Positions 47,250 to 56,899 of a stretch of 64,000 bases of DNA are shown piece after piece. The stretch comes from Bacillus sp. Bos-x628. Its GTDB lineage: Bacteria; Bacillota; Bacilli; Bacillales; Bacillaceae. Position numbers and translations under genes: made by a program. Positions within the stretch are counted from its first letter, which is position 1, and every line of letters starts with the position of its first letter. The notes below the pieces were generated by a model. It was given only the letters and a program-made list of their open reading frames with translations. It ran no database searches and had not been told where the DNA came from. The stretch is from positions 248,001 through 312,000 of the forward strand of contig NZ_CP159358.1 in NCBI RefSeq assembly GCF_040500475.1. The letters are read 5' to 3'.

Positions 47250-47608
47250 TTTTGTCTAGGTCAAAAAATGGTTCGATTATTTTCATAAGAAAATGAAAAG
47301 AAAGCATGAATGTAAATAAGATGACATAAAGTAGTGATAATCAGCTACGTTATTCAATCAATGGTATTGTGTGAAAGAACAAAAAAATCTCGACCATCAG
47401 AAAAGGGTGGGAGAACAAGATCTTATGTGTTGGAAGATAAATCAAATAAGATCAAAAGTTCTATTTCTATTTACCTGATTGATTGACGTTTTAAAGTCAA
47501 TGGCTTCTTTGAGGTTGTGCCATTTGTACTGAATATTCCCCTTGACGAATTTAATAATTTTCACAATCTTTTACTATGCTATAATAATGAAAAGAAGAGG
47601 GTGAGGTT
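47250..47608 (+). promoter_or_regulatory. Intergenic region upstream of rap, with extended -10 promoter
   Basis: No gene is seen in this 359-base A/T-rich stretch. Near its end TGC-TATAAT (47577-47585) is an extended -10 element with only a weak TTTTCA-like -35, placing transcription start just before the rap ribosome site. A hairpin-forming TTGAC/GTCAA repeat lies near 47483-47500. I searched by eye for ComA and 0A boxes and saw none that convinced. Confidence 0.45.
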
Positions 47609-48709
47609 ATGGGAAAGCTGAAGATCCACTCTGCTGAGGTTGCGAACGAAATTAGCAAGTGGACGAGGGTCATTTCTCAAAATGATCTAGAAAAATCTGC
47701 TGTCTATAAAAATAAAATTCAGAATTTGCTAAAAAATACAGACGAGGACAGAGAAGTTCTCCTTTATTACCAGCTCGTTGATGGCAGGCATGAAATGTTA
47801 CTTGGAAATATTGAAAAAGCCAATCAAATCATGAAAAGTGTCGGAACGTTAGATGAAAAAGCAGATGATATTATCAATTTTTACTTTTATTTTTACAAAG
47901 GCCAATATGCCGCCTATGTGAAAAAGTATGATGAGGCGATAAGTTTCTACAAGATTGCAGAACAGCGTTTAAAACGTGTGAATGAAGATCTGGAAGTAGG
48001 AACATTTCACCACAAAGTCGCTTCCATCTATTACGAGTTGAAGCAAAACTTTATTTCCATTAACCATATTAAAAAAGCGATCGATACATTCAAAGCGCAT
48101 GAAGAATATACAGCGCAGGCGATTGATAGTTTAATTTTACATGCGAGCAATTGTATTGATCTATTCCAATTTGATGAAGCGGAGTCTAAATACCAGGAGG
48201 CTTTGGAAAAAAGTAAGCGCATTAACAATGAAGTGCTTATTGGAAAGTGTTATCACAATTTGGCTGTGCTGTATTATGCAAAGCGCGATTATGAGAAATG
48301 TTTGGAATATGCAAAAAAAGGAATGGGGATTCAAATTCATCGTGACAATAGCCATTATTACATTCAATCTTTATATGTGCTGACGAACGCCATGGTTCAT
48401 TTAGGACTTCATGAGGCGAAAGAATACGTAAAACAGGGGATTCAATACAGTTGCAATATCCAAAATGATGAATATATAGTAAAATTTGAAATTTTAGATT
48501 TAATGTGCGAAAATAGTGAAGCGGCAGACATATTCTCTGAAAAATTAGACTACATAGAAAAAAATAGATTATATGTGGAGCTTGAGGATTTGTCTGAACA
48601 AATATCGAAATATTTCAAGGAACGAAATGATTATCAAAATGCCATGCGTTTTCTTGAAAAGAAATTCGATGCGCAAATACTTCAAAAGAAAGTGGAGGTT
48701 ATTCTATGA
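47609..48709 (+). CDS. Rap-family response regulator aspartate phosphatase
   Basis: A 366-residue all-helical protein. It has an N-terminal three-helix part (residues 1-70, KLKIHSAEVANEISKW) and a series of TPR-like repeats (FYKIAEQRLKRV, YQEALEKSKRI, GKCYHNLAVLYYAKRDYEKCLEYAKKGM). This is the Rap/RRNPP build. Rap proteins dephosphorylate Spo0F or block ComA and are inhibited by a pentapeptide from the phr gene downstream. GAGGGTGAGG precedes the ATG. The phr overlaps the stop codon. Which Rap of B. subtilis it matches best, and its target, cannot be said by eye. Confidence 0.9.
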   Translation: MGKLKIHSAEVANEISKWTRVISQNDLEKSAVYKNKIQNLLKNTDEDREVLLYYQLVDGRHEMLLGNIEKANQIMKSVGTLDEKADDIINFYFYFYKGQYAAYVKKYDEAISFYKIAEQRLKRVNEDLEVGTFHHKVASIYYELKQNFISINHIKKAIDTFKAHEEYTAQAIDSLILHASNCIDLFQFDEAESKYQEALEKSKRINNEVLIGKCYHNLAVLYYAKRDYEKCLEYAKKGMGIQIHRDNSHYYIQSLYVLTNAMVHLGLHEAKEYVKQGIQYSCNIQNDEYIVKFEILDLMCENSEAADIFSEKLDYIEKNRLYVELEDLSEQISKYFKERNDYQNAMRFLEKKFDAQILQKKVEVIL

Positions 48710-48816
48710 AAAAGTTGTTGTTAGGTGTAACAGTCGTTACAGCAGTCGCAGTTGTTTCTTCCCTTTTTGCTCTTGACGCAGAGACGACAGAGCAAGCCAT
48801 CAGAGCGATTACGTGA
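48706..48816 (+). CDS. Phr signalling peptide precursor
   Basis: A 36-residue peptide that starts inside the rap stop (ATGA overlap), behind GTGGAGG. The sequence has a basic start MKKLLL, a hydrophobic export segment to about residue 22, then LDAETTEQ and the C-terminus AIRAIT. The architecture is that of Phr precursors, which are exported, cut to a C-terminal pentapeptide and re-imported by Opp. By analogy with ARNQT and ERGMT the predicted mature form is IRAIT, with the typical basic residue at position two and final Thr. The exact cut is inferred. Confidence 0.85.
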   Translation: MKKLLLGVTVVTAVAVVSSLFALDAETTEQAIRAIT

Positions 48817-48832
48817 TCGAAAACGTCTATAC

Positions 48833-48867
48833 AACCTCTTCTGTCTCTGTAGGAAGAGGTTTTTTTA
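48833..48867 (+). terminator. Terminator of rap-phr
   Basis: AACCTCTTC pairs with GAAGAGGTT, loop of 11 bases, then seven T. Confidence 0.85.
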
Positions 48868-48939
48868 TATGTCTTCAAACTGGAAAAATAGAAAAAAACA
48901 CGTCATAATAGATGTACGCATTATACTTAGAGGTGACAT

Positions 48940-49677
48940 ATGACGAAAATTTTTGCGCATAGAGGCTTTAAAGGAATTTATCCTGAAAACACCATGATAG
49001 CCTTTGAACATGCAATGAACTCTGGAGCCGACGGGATTGAGCTTGATGTTCAGCTGACGAAAGACGGCAGACTGGCTGTCATTCACGATGAAAAGCTAAA
49101 CCGTACAACGAATCTAAAAGGCTTAGTAAAAGACCATACATATGAAGAATTAAAAGCAGCGGATGCAAGTCATACTTTTTTTGAAGAAACAGGAGCTGTA
49201 TCGATCCCACTTTTAGAGGAAGTATTAGAGCTTGTCGTGCCAAAATCGTCTTTACTCATCAATATCGAACTGAAAAACTCGATTTTTCGATATCCAGGTA
49301 TAGAAGAAAAAGTGAAAGAACAAATTGAGCACTTTCAAATAGAGGATCGGGTGCTTGTCTCTTCATTCCACCACGGAAGTTTAGCCCATTTCCACAAGCT
49401 CATGCCAGATGTTGAGCTTGCTGTGCTGACAATGGATGTCATTTATCAGCCTGAAGTGTATATTAAGACGATACCGGCAAAGGGTTACCATCCGAATATG
49501 AAGGGAGCAGGGGTGACAAAAGAGGTCGTAACCGCTCTTCAGTCAACGCATCAAGCGATCAGACCATTTACTGTCAATAGTGAAAAACAAATGAAAAAGA
49601 TGTTTTCCTTAGGTGTAGATGGCATTTTCACTGATTTCCCTGACCGTGCAGTAAAAATAAGAGATGAAATGAAATGA
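48940..49677 (+). CDS. yqiK: Glycerophosphodiester phosphodiesterase YqiK
   Basis: A 245-residue TIM-barrel enzyme without a signal peptide, so cytosolic. Seen: FAHRGFKGIYPENTMIAFEHA with the catalytic His, DGIELDVQLTKDGRLAVIHDEKLNRTT (metal Glu/Asp and second His), NIELKNS, and GVDGIFTDFPDRA near the end. It should split glycerophosphodiesters into glycerol-3-phosphate and an alcohol. AGAGGTG precedes the ATG. Confidence 0.9.
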   Translation: MTKIFAHRGFKGIYPENTMIAFEHAMNSGADGIELDVQLTKDGRLAVIHDEKLNRTTNLKGLVKDHTYEELKAADASHTFFEETGAVSIPLLEEVLELVVPKSSLLINIELKNSIFRYPGIEEKVKEQIEHFQIEDRVLVSSFHHGSLAHFHKLMPDVELAVLTMDVIYQPEVYIKTIPAKGYHPNMKGAGVTKEVVTALQSTHQAIRPFTVNSEKQMKKMFSLGVDGIFTDFPDRAVKIRDEMK

Positions 49678-49679
49678 AA

Positions 49680-49712
49680 TAAAGACTTGCCGATTATGGC
49701 AAGTCTTTTTTA
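49680..49712. terminator. Terminator between yqiK and yqzF
   Basis: AAAGACTTGCC and GGCAAGTCTTT arms around GATTAT, with T-runs on both strands. It overlaps the end of yqzF and serves both convergent genes. Confidence 0.85.
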
Positions 49713-49954
49713 ATTGTTCGCTTTTGTTTAAAGCGATTTGCGACTTTATTTCGTTTGCGGTCTCTGTATAAAATAAATCCAGCCAGAACATACAGACCTG
49801 CTCCTAAAAATAATAACCCTGCAATTCCTTGTAACCATAAAAATGGAAATGGCGCAATAATGATCCCAAACACGGTATCACGGAGCAGCTTAATCCCAAG
49901 AGCAGCTAAGGCGCCAGGTATCAATATAATGACTAATGCAAGTATTCTCCCCAT
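49694..49954 (-). CDS. yqzF: Small membrane protein YqzF (DUF2627)
   Basis: An 86-residue protein with two membrane helices (about residues 3-20 and 38-62). A strongly basic cytosolic tail (RDRKRNKVANRFKQKRTIKK) follows. The family DUF2627 is small and Bacillus-specific. The ATG at 49954 follows AAGGGGA; a TTG one codon earlier is closer to it. Function unknown. It lies next to bkdR, as in B. subtilis. Confidence 0.75.
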   Translation of the reverse strand: MGRILALVIILIPGALAALGIKLLRDTVFGIIIAPFPFLWLQGIAGLLFLGAGLYVLAGFILYRDRKRNKVANRFKQKRTIKKDLP

Positions 49955-50006
49955 CAAATGTCCCCTTAAACATCATTTACTTTTATTGTCTAATTCAAAA
50001 AATATT

Positions 50007-50056
50007 TTGTCAAGAAAGGAAAACGTGGTAATATAAGAGTTGTGCAATTTTTTGCA
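50007..50056 (+). promoter_or_regulatory. bkdR promoter with palindrome at the start site
   Basis: TTGTCA at 50007-50012 and TAATAT at 50029-50034, 16 bases apart, form a plausible sigma-A promoter. TGCAA-TTTT-TTGCA at 50043-50056 is a palindrome lying at the expected transcription start. The same half sites and spacing recur before ptb at 52190. The position would suit negative autoregulation by BkdR. Confidence 0.6.
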
Positions 50057-50103
50057 ACGGAAGAATATAGTATGCAAAATTTTTCATAAAAAGGGGTAAT
50101 GGG

Positions 50104-52176
50104 ATGCAGAGAGTCTTGATTGTCGGTGCAGGACAAGGTGGATCAGCTTTGCTGGAAACATTGTTGAAAACAAATATGATTCAAATCATTGCAATCGCCG
50201 ATCTTGATCTTGGGGCACCGGGGATGGTAGAGGCGAAAAAGAATGGAATTAGGACGACAACAAATTGGAAAGAATACATAAAAGATGATATTGATATCAT
50301 CATTGAAACAACAGGAAGCTCAACTGTCTTAAAAGAGCTGATTGAAGAAAAGCCTGAGGATGCCGTCATTGTACCTAGTTCCATGGCATACGTGATTTCT
50401 GAGTTAATGGAAGAAAAACAACAGCTTATCCAAATGCTAAAGGAACAAACCTATAAACATGACCGCATTTTTAATGCGACCAATGATGGCATGATTTTTA
50501 TTAATATGGACGAACAAGTTGTTCTGTTTAATCGCTCAGCTGCTAAGATGGTGGGGTGTTCTCAAAAAGACGCAATAGGCCGACACATTAGAGAAGTGAT
50601 TCCGAACACGAAACTTCCTGATATTTTAAGATCAAGAGAGCCGGAATTTAACCAAAAACAATTTTTGAATCAACATATACAAATTGTGACAACGCGTCTT
50701 CCGATCATTGATGATGCTGGGAAAATGTTAGGGGCCTTGTCTATTTTTAAAGATATTACAGATGCGGTAGAGCTTGCTGAGGAAGTGACGAACCTAAAGG
50801 AAGTTCGTACGATGCTAGAAGCTATCATTCAATCATCAGATGAAGCCATATCGGTCGTCGATGAAGAGGGCAAGGGTATTCTAATTAACCGTGCTTATAC
50901 GAAAATGACCGGTTTAACGGATAAAGAGGTTGTTGGTAAGCCTGCGGGTGCAGACATTTCTGAAGGGGAAAGTATGCATTTGAAGGTACTTGAAACAAGA
51001 AGACCGGTTCGAGGCGTGAGAATGAAGGTGGGTCCGAATAAAAAAGATGTGATCGTGAACGTAGCACCTGTCATTGTTGATGGCATTCTTAAGGGCAGTG
51101 TAGGGGTGATTCACGACGTGTCTGAAATTCAATCACTCACCAATGAATTAAATAAAGCGAGACAACTCATTCGCACACTTGAAGCGAAGTACACCTTTGA
51201 AGACATCATTGGAGAAAGTGAACAAATGCTTGTTGCGCTAGAACAGGCAAAGCTTGGTGCGAAAACACCTGCAACGATTTTACTCCGAGGGGAATCAGGT
51301 ACCGGGAAAGAACTGTTTGCGCACGCCATCCATAATGAAAGTGATCGGAAATATAACCGATTTGTCCGGGTGAACTGTGCGGCATTGTCAGAGACTCTCT
51401 TAGAATCAGAGCTTTTCGGATATGAAGAGGGGGCGTTTTCTGGTGCAAGACGCGGCGGGAAAAAAGGTCTGTTTGAAGAAGCGAATCAAGGCAGTATCTT
51501 TCTTGATGAGATTGGTGAAATGACCCCAAGTACACAGGCGAAATTACTTCGCGTCATGCAAGAGAAGGAAATCGTCAGAGTGGGCGGAACAAAGGCAATT
51601 CCAGTAGATGTCCGTGTAATTACGGCGACAAATGTCAATATTGAAAAAGCAATGGCGGAAGGAAAATTCCGTGAGGACTTATATTATCGAATGAACCGAT
51701 ATCCGATATCGATTCCCCCGCTTAGGCAACGTCTCGAAGATATTGAGTCATTAAGTAAACGATTGATTCAAAAAATTAATTTAGATTATGGACGGAATGT
51801 CCGCGGTTTAACAGAGAAAGCACTTCATAGGCTGCGTACGTACAGTTGGCCTGGGAATGTAAGAGAGCTCGAGAATGTTCTAGGACGAGCTATGATCTTT
51901 TTAAATCCACAAGAAGAGTGGATAGATGAAGGGCATATTGCTTTCATGGAGACGGAAGAAAATGAAGAAAAAGAGAAAAATGGTTTTGTTATAGATCAGT
52001 ATGAGGGCGAAACATTGTCAGACGCTGTAGAAGCATTTGAAGCTCAGCTCATCAAAAAAACCCTTGAAAAGCATCAATTCAATCGGACGAAAACAGCTAA
52101 AACATTAGGGATTAGCATTCGGAACCTTTACTATAAAATGGATAAATATGAACTTGCAAAAGATAGCATGCAATAA
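50104..52176 (+). CDS. bkdR: Sigma-54-dependent activator BkdR
   Basis: A 690-residue enhancer-binding protein. An N-terminal Rossmann-like part ([17 protein letters not shown]) is followed by two PAS-type domains (about residues 120-220 and 235-345). The AAA+ domain has Walker A GESGTGKE, Walker [11 protein letters not shown] and the sigma-54 contact loop GAFSGA (the common form is GAFTGA). A Fis-type helix-turn-helix ([19 protein letters not shown]) ends it. It activates the ptb-bkd operon with SigL when branched-chain amino acids are present. AAGGGGT precedes the ATG. Confidence 0.95.
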   Translation: MQRVLIVGAGQGGSALLETLLKTNMIQIIAIADLDLGAPGMVEAKKNGIRTTTNWKEYIKDDIDIIIETTGSSTVLKELIEEKPEDAVIVPSSMAYVISELMEEKQQLIQMLKEQTYKHDRIFNATNDGMIFINMDEQVVLFNRSAAKMVGCSQKDAIGRHIREVIPNTKLPDILRSREPEFNQKQFLNQHIQIVTTRLPIIDDAGKMLGALSIFKDITDAVELAEEVTNLKEVRTMLEAIIQSSDEAISVVDEEGKGILINRAYTKMTGLTDKEVVGKPAGADISEGESMHLKVLETRRPVRGVRMKVGPNKKDVIVNVAPVIVDGILKGSVGVIHDVSEIQSLTNELNKARQLIRTLEAKYTFEDIIGESEQMLVALEQAKLGAKTPATILLRGESGTGKELFAHAIHNESDRKYNRFVRVNCAALSETLLESELFGYEEGAFSGARRGGKKGLFEEANQGSIFLDEIGEMTPSTQAKLLRVMQEKEIVRVGGTKAIPVDVRVITATNVNIEKAMAEGKFREDLYYRMNRYPISIPPLRQRLEDIESLSKRLIQKINLDYGRNVRGLTEKALHRLRTYSWPGNVRELENVLGRAMIFLNPQEEWIDEGHIAFMETEENEEKEKNGFVIDQYEGETLSDAVEAFEAQLIKKTLEKHQFNRTKTAKTLGISIRNLYYKMDKYELAKDSMQ

Positions 52177-52189
52177 AATGCACGTTACC

Positions 52190-52260
52190 TGCAAAGAATT
52201 GCACTGTGCGATAGCTAAAAGGTATTTTACCTATAGTTTTAAGCTGGCACACAACTTGCA
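52190..52260 (+). promoter_or_regulatory. Sigma-54 promoter of the ptb-bkd operon with upstream palindrome
   Basis: TGGCAC at 52245-52250, five bases, then TTGCA at 52256-52260 is an excellent -24/-12 promoter. TGCAA-AGAA-TTGCA at 52190-52203 is a palindrome about 42-55 bases before the -24 element. Further TTGCA and TGCA copies occur at 52154-52182 inside the end of bkdR. These are probable BkdR sites. The promoter is unusually close to its activator gene, which ends at 52176. Confidence 0.85.
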
Positions 52261-52299
52261 TAAGAAAAGGTGAACCGTCATAAGGAAAGGTGGGCATGT

Positions 52300-53205
52300 A
52301 TGAAGCTTGACGATCTGATTATTAAAGCCTCTAAGCTTCAGAATAAAACAGCGGCTGTAGCTCATGCAGAAGACGAAGAGGTGCTTCTTGCCATTAAAAT
52401 GGCCATTGAACGAAAGGTTGCTCGCTTCTTGCTGGTTGGCAACAAACGCAACCTAAAAGAGCTAGTAAAACAGCATGAGATCAATGAAGGCTGGATAGAT
52501 ATTATACATTCTGATTCACCCGAAGAATCTGCGAAAATCGCCGTGCAGGCAGTCAGTGAGAACCATGCAGATATATTGATGAAGGGCCATGTGCCAACTG
52601 CAGTACTTTTAAAAGCCGTGTTAAATAAAGAATACGGTCTCCGTACAACCAGTGTTTTATCACATGTTGCGGCATTTGAAGTACCGGGATTCGACCGCTT
52701 TATTTATGTAACGGATTCTGCGATGAATATCGCACCGGACTTAAAAATGCTCAAAGAAATTACGATCAATTCAGTTCAAGTAGCGCATGCCGTCGGTAAC
52801 GACAGGCCAAAGGTGGCTGTATTATCTGCGATAGAGGTTGTAAACCCTGCAATGGATTCAACCTTGACGGCAGCAAGTCTTGCACAAATGAATCGACGAG
52901 GTCAAATTTCCGGCTGTCTGATTGATGGGCCTCTCGCTTTAGATAATGCCATTTCTCAATCGGCTGCTTCTCATAAAAATATTACGAGTGATGTAGCCGG
53001 AGATGCAGATATTTTGCTTGTTCCAACAATTGAAGCAGGCAACATCTTATATAAATCACTTATTTACTTTGCGCACGCAAAAGTGGGAGCAGTGGTAGCA
53101 GGGGCAAAGGCACCGATTGCTTTAACAAGCCGGTCCGACTCAGCCGAAAGTAAGCTTTATTCAATTGCACTTGCCATCTGTACATCAAATGAAGTGGAAC
53201 AATAG
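52300..53205 (+). CDS. ptb: Phosphate butyryltransferase
   Basis: A 301-residue phosphotransacylase-fold enzyme converting branched acyl-CoA plus phosphate to acyl-phosphate and CoA. Motifs: ADILMKGHVPTAVLLKAVL, SHVAAFEVPGFDRFIYVTD, SGCLIDGPLALDNAIS and GAVVAGAKAPIALTSRSDS. The ATG at 52300 was chosen behind AAAGGTGG; the longer frame from 52270 overlaps the promoter exit region. First gene of the bkd operon. With buk it can make ATP from branched-chain keto acids. Confidence 0.93.
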   Translation: MKLDDLIIKASKLQNKTAAVAHAEDEEVLLAIKMAIERKVARFLLVGNKRNLKELVKQHEINEGWIDIIHSDSPEESAKIAVQAVSENHADILMKGHVPTAVLLKAVLNKEYGLRTTSVLSHVAAFEVPGFDRFIYVTDSAMNIAPDLKMLKEITINSVQVAHAVGNDRPKVAVLSAIEVVNPAMDSTLTAASLAQMNRRGQISGCLIDGPLALDNAISQSAASHKNITSDVAGDADILLVPTIEAGNILYKSLIYFAHAKVGAVVAGAKAPIALTSRSDSAESKLYSIALAICTSNEVEQ

Positions 53206-53218
53206 GAGGATATGAACA

Positions 53219-54313
53219 ATGGAGCTTTTTAAATATATGGAAAGATATGATTATGAACAGCTTGTATTTTGTCAAGATGAACAGTCTGGCTTAAAGGCCA
53301 TTATTGCCATACATGATACGACACTTGGTCCAGCACTTGGTGGAACGAGAATGTGGACATATGAAAATGAAGAAGCAGCGATTGAAGATGCTCTTCGTCT
53401 TGCAAAAGGGATGACGTATAAAAATGCAGCAGCAGGGTTAAATCTAGGCGGTGGGAAAACGGTCATCATTGGCGATCCGAGAAAGGACAAAAATGAAGAA
53501 ATGTTTCGAGCGTTTGGGCGGTACATTCAAGGACTTAATGGCCGCTACATCACAGCAGAAGATGTAGGAACAACTGTAGAAGATATGGATCTCATTCATG
53601 AGGAAACCGACTTCGTAACAGGTATTTCTCCTGCATTCGGCTCATCTGGGAATCCATCTCCTGTGACAGCCTACGGTGTGTATAAAGGCATGAAAGCCGC
53701 TGCAAAAGCCGCATTCGGCACAGATTCACTAGAAGGAAAAACGATCGCCGTACAAGGTGTTGGGAATGTCGCCTACAATCTTTGCAAACATCTTCATGAA
53801 GAAGGTGCACAGCTGATTGTAACAGATCTCAACAAAGACTCTGTTCAGCGTGCCGTCGAGGACTTTGACGCAAAGGCTGTAGACCCTGACGATATTTATG
53901 ATCAAGATTGTGATATTTACGCACCGTGTGCACTTGGCGCAACAATCAATGATATGACGATTCCGAAATTAAAGGCAAAAGTCATCGCTGGTGCTGCGAA
54001 TAATCAATTGAAAGAAACCCATCACGGTGATTTGATTCATGAAATGGGCATTGTGTATGCACCTGATTATGTCATCAATGCAGGTGGTGTGATTAACGTT
54101 GCAGATGAGCTGTATGGATATAATGCTGATCGTGCCATGAAAAAGGTCGAAGGCATCTATCAAAATATTGAGCGTGTCATTGAAATCTCAAACCGTGATG
54201 CTATCCCAACATATAAAGCAGCAGACCGTTTAGCTGAAGAGCGAATTGAAAGAATGCGTAAATCAAGAAGTCAATTTCTGCAAAATGGTCAACATATTTT
54301 AAGCCGTCGCTAA
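53219..54313 (+). CDS. bcd: Branched-chain amino acid (leucine) dehydrogenase
   Basis: A 364-residue Glu/Leu/Phe/Val dehydrogenase. It reversibly deaminates leucine, valine and isoleucine to keto acids with NAD. The catalytic Lys80 is in [11 protein letters not shown], the NAD site is [15 protein letters not shown], and AGAANNQL follows. It feeds the keto acid dehydrogenase encoded downstream. It starts 14 bases after ptb, behind TAGGAGG. Confidence 0.96.
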   Translation: MELFKYMERYDYEQLVFCQDEQSGLKAIIAIHDTTLGPALGGTRMWTYENEEAAIEDALRLAKGMTYKNAAAGLNLGGGKTVIIGDPRKDKNEEMFRAFGRYIQGLNGRYITAEDVGTTVEDMDLIHEETDFVTGISPAFGSSGNPSPVTAYGVYKGMKAAAKAAFGTDSLEGKTIAVQGVGNVAYNLCKHLHEEGAQLIVTDLNKDSVQRAVEDFDAKAVDPDDIYDQDCDIYAPCALGATINDMTIPKLKAKVIAGAANNQLKETHHGDLIHEMGIVYAPDYVINAGGVINVADELYGYNADRAMKKVEGIYQNIERVIEISNRDAIPTYKAADRLAEERIERMRKSRSQFLQNGQHILSRR

Positions 54314-54346
54314 TTTGATGAATGAGTTGAAACGGAGGTTTTGTTT

Positions 54347-55468
54347 TTGCTGACAAAAGAATGGCGTATTCTCACTATTAATCCAGGCTCTACTTCAACA
54401 AAAATTGGTGTGTTTCATAACGAGCGATCGATCTTTGAAACAACACTTAGACATACAGATGAGGAATTGAAGAAATTTCCTCATATCATTGATCAATTCT
54501 CATTTCGTAAGGAAAAGATTTTGGAAACACTTCATGAGCAGGGAATGAACATCTCTAAATTTGATGCAGTTTGTGCCCGCGGCGGTCTTCTTCGTCCGAT
54601 TGAAGGCGGGACGTATGAAGTGAATGAGCAGATGGTTCAGGACTTAAAAGAAGGTTATGCAGGTCAGCATGCTTCCAATTTGGGCGGAATCATTGCAAGA
54701 GAAATTGCACTTGGTCTCAATATACCTGCGTTTATTGTTGATCCAGTTGTGGTGGATGAACTAAAGCCGATTGCTCGAATATCTGGTTTGCCAACCATTG
54801 AACGTAAAAGTATTTTCCATGCACTGAATCAAAAAGCTGTCGCAAGAAGAACAGCTGCTTCATTTGGGAAACGTTATGAGGATTTAAACATGATCATTAC
54901 GCATATGGGCGGCGGCATTACAATCGGTGTTCATGAAAAAGGGAAGGTCATCGATGTCAATAATGGACTGCATGGTGAAGGTCCTTTTAGTCCAGAACGG
55001 GCAGGTACAATCCCAACAGGAGATCTCGTCAATCTTTGCTTCTCTGGAGAATACACACAAGAGGAGATGCTTAAGCGCATTATTGGTGAAGGCGGTCTTG
55101 CAGGCTATCTTGGCACGACAGATGCTGTAAAAGTAGAGAAAATGATTGCAGCAGGTGATGAGCGTGCTGCACTCATCTATGAAGCGATGTGCTATCAAAT
55201 CGCAAAAGAAATTGGGGCCGCAAGTGCTGTCTTAAAAGGAGTAGTTGATGTCATTGTCTTAACGGGCGGTCTTGCGTACAGCAAAAAAATCACCTCAAGT
55301 ATTAGAGGCTATATCGACTGGATTTCAGATGTCGTGGTATATCCAGGTGAAAACGAATTGCAATCCTTAGCAGAAGGTGCACTACGTATTTTAAAAGAAG
55401 AAGAAGCACCGAAAGAATATCCAAATGATCAAAGGGAGAAGAAAGGAGTGACAAGTCATGGCAACTGA
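54347..55468 (+). CDS. buk: Butyrate kinase
   Basis: An acetokinase-family enzyme (373 residues from 54347). It transfers phosphate from branched acyl-phosphate to ADP. Seen: [15 protein letters not shown], the [16 protein letters not shown] phosphate loop, [16 protein letters not shown] and [14 protein letters not shown] is eight bases before the TTG at 54347; the TTG at 54341 is only two to three bases away and is less likely. It overlaps lpdV by 11 bases. Confidence 0.93.
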   Translation: MLTKEWRILTINPGSTSTKIGVFHNERSIFETTLRHTDEELKKFPHIIDQFSFRKEKILETLHEQGMNISKFDAVCARGGLLRPIEGGTYEVNEQMVQDLKEGYAGQHASNLGGIIAREIALGLNIPAFIVDPVVVDELKPIARISGLPTIERKSIFHALNQKAVARRTAASFGKRYEDLNMIITHMGGGITIGVHEKGKVIDVNNGLHGEGPFSPERAGTIPTGDLVNLCFSGEYTQEEMLKRIIGEGGLAGYLGTTDAVKVEKMIAAGDERAALIYEAMCYQIAKEIGAASAVLKGVVDVIVLTGGLAYSKKITSSIRGYIDWISDVVVYPGENELQSLAEGALRILKEEEAPKEYPNDQREKKGVTSHGN

Positions 55469-56882
55469 ATATGACCTCGTCATTCTTGGTGGAGGCACAG
55501 GCGGCTATGTTGCTGCCATTCGCGCCTCGCAACTTGGATTGAAAACAGCAGTTGTAGAAAAAGCAAAGCTTGGAGGAACATGTCTTCATAAAGGCTGTAT
55601 TCCATCTAAAGCGTTACTTAGAAGCGCAGAAGTGTACCAAACAGTAAAGCGTGCAGCAGATTTTGGCGTTGAGACAAATGAAGCAACCTTACAGTTCAAA
55701 GGCGTACAAAAAAGAAAATCAGATATTGTTGACAAATTAGCTGACGGCGTCAAACATTTGATGAAGCAAGGGAAAATTGATGTATACGAGGGGATTGGCC
55801 GTATCCTCGGTCCTTCTATTTTTTCACCCATGCCGGGAACCATTTCAGTCGAAATGGCGAATGGAGACGAAAACGAGATGCTTATCCCAAAGCAGGTCAT
55901 CATTGCTACTGGATCAAGACCGCGTGTACTGCCGGGTCTTGAGGTAGATGGTACGCACATTTTATCATCAGATGAAGCACTTGAACTAAATGAACTTCCT
56001 CAGTCTATGTTGATTGTAGGCGGCGGTGTTATTGGTATTGAATGGGCATCAATGATGAATGATTTTGGTGTGAAAGTGACTGTGATCGAGTTTGCTGATC
56101 GCATTTTACCAACAGAGGACAGGGACATTTCTAAAGAAATGGAAAAGCTCTTATCAAAAAAAGGCATTACATTTATCACAAATGCGAAAGTCCTTCCGGA
56201 TACAGTAGAAAAGCATGAACACCTTGTCAAAATTCAAGCTGAAAAAGGTGGAGACATCCAGTCCTTTGAAGCGGAAAAACTGTTACTTTCTGTTGGGCGT
56301 GTTCCAAATATTGAAGGAATTGGTCTTGAAAACACTGAGATCCAAACAGAGAAACATGGCATTGTGGTGAATGAACATTATCAAACGAAAGAATCTCATA
56401 TTTATGCGATAGGAGATGTGATCGGTGGACTTCAGCTTGCGCATGTGGCATCGCATGAGGGCTTAATTGCCGTGGAACATATGGCTGGAAAAAAGCCGAA
56501 ACCGCTTGATGAAACACTTGTGTCAAAATGTGTATACTCTCATCCTGAAACAGCAAGTGTTGGACTGACTGAACAGGCAGCAAAAGAGCAAGGCTATGAA
56601 GTCAAGATTGGCAAGTTTCCTTTCATGGCTATTGGAAAAGCGCTTGTATTTGGCGAGTCAGATGGATTTGTCAAAATCATTGCAGACAAAAAAACAGATG
56701 ACATTTTAGGGATTCATATGATTGGTCCTCATGTAACAGATATGATATCTGAAGCTGGATTAGCCAAAGTGCTTGATGCAACGCCGTGGGAAGTGGGGCA
56801 AACGATTCACCCGCACCCAACCTTGTCAGAGGCGATTGCAGAAGCAGCACTTGCTGTTGACGGTAAGGCGATCCATTTTTAA
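55458..56882 (+). CDS. lpdV: Dihydrolipoyl dehydrogenase (E3) of the bkd complex
   Basis: A 474-residue flavoprotein. FAD site [15 protein letters not shown], redox disulphide [16 protein letters not shown] site [12 protein letters not shown], second FAD motif [10 protein letters not shown], and the catalytic His-Glu pair in HPHPTLSEA. It reoxidises the lipoyl arm of BkdB and passes electrons to NAD. The gene is translationally coupled to buk. Confidence 0.96.
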   Translation: MATEYDLVILGGGTGGYVAAIRASQLGLKTAVVEKAKLGGTCLHKGCIPSKALLRSAEVYQTVKRAADFGVETNEATLQFKGVQKRKSDIVDKLADGVKHLMKQGKIDVYEGIGRILGPSIFSPMPGTISVEMANGDENEMLIPKQVIIATGSRPRVLPGLEVDGTHILSSDEALELNELPQSMLIVGGGVIGIEWASMMNDFGVKVTVIEFADRILPTEDRDISKEMEKLLSKKGITFITNAKVLPDTVEKHEHLVKIQAEKGGDIQSFEAEKLLLSVGRVPNIEGIGLENTEIQTEKHGIVVNEHYQTKESHIYAIGDVIGGLQLAHVASHEGLIAVEHMAGKKPKPLDETLVSKCVYSHPETASVGLTEQAAKEQGYEVKIGKFPFMAIGKALVFGESDGFVKIIADKKTDDILGIHMIGPHVTDMISEAGLAKVLDATPWEVGQTIHPHPTLSEAIAEAALAVDGKAIHF

Positions 56883-56899
56883 TCAAGGAGGGAAACATG

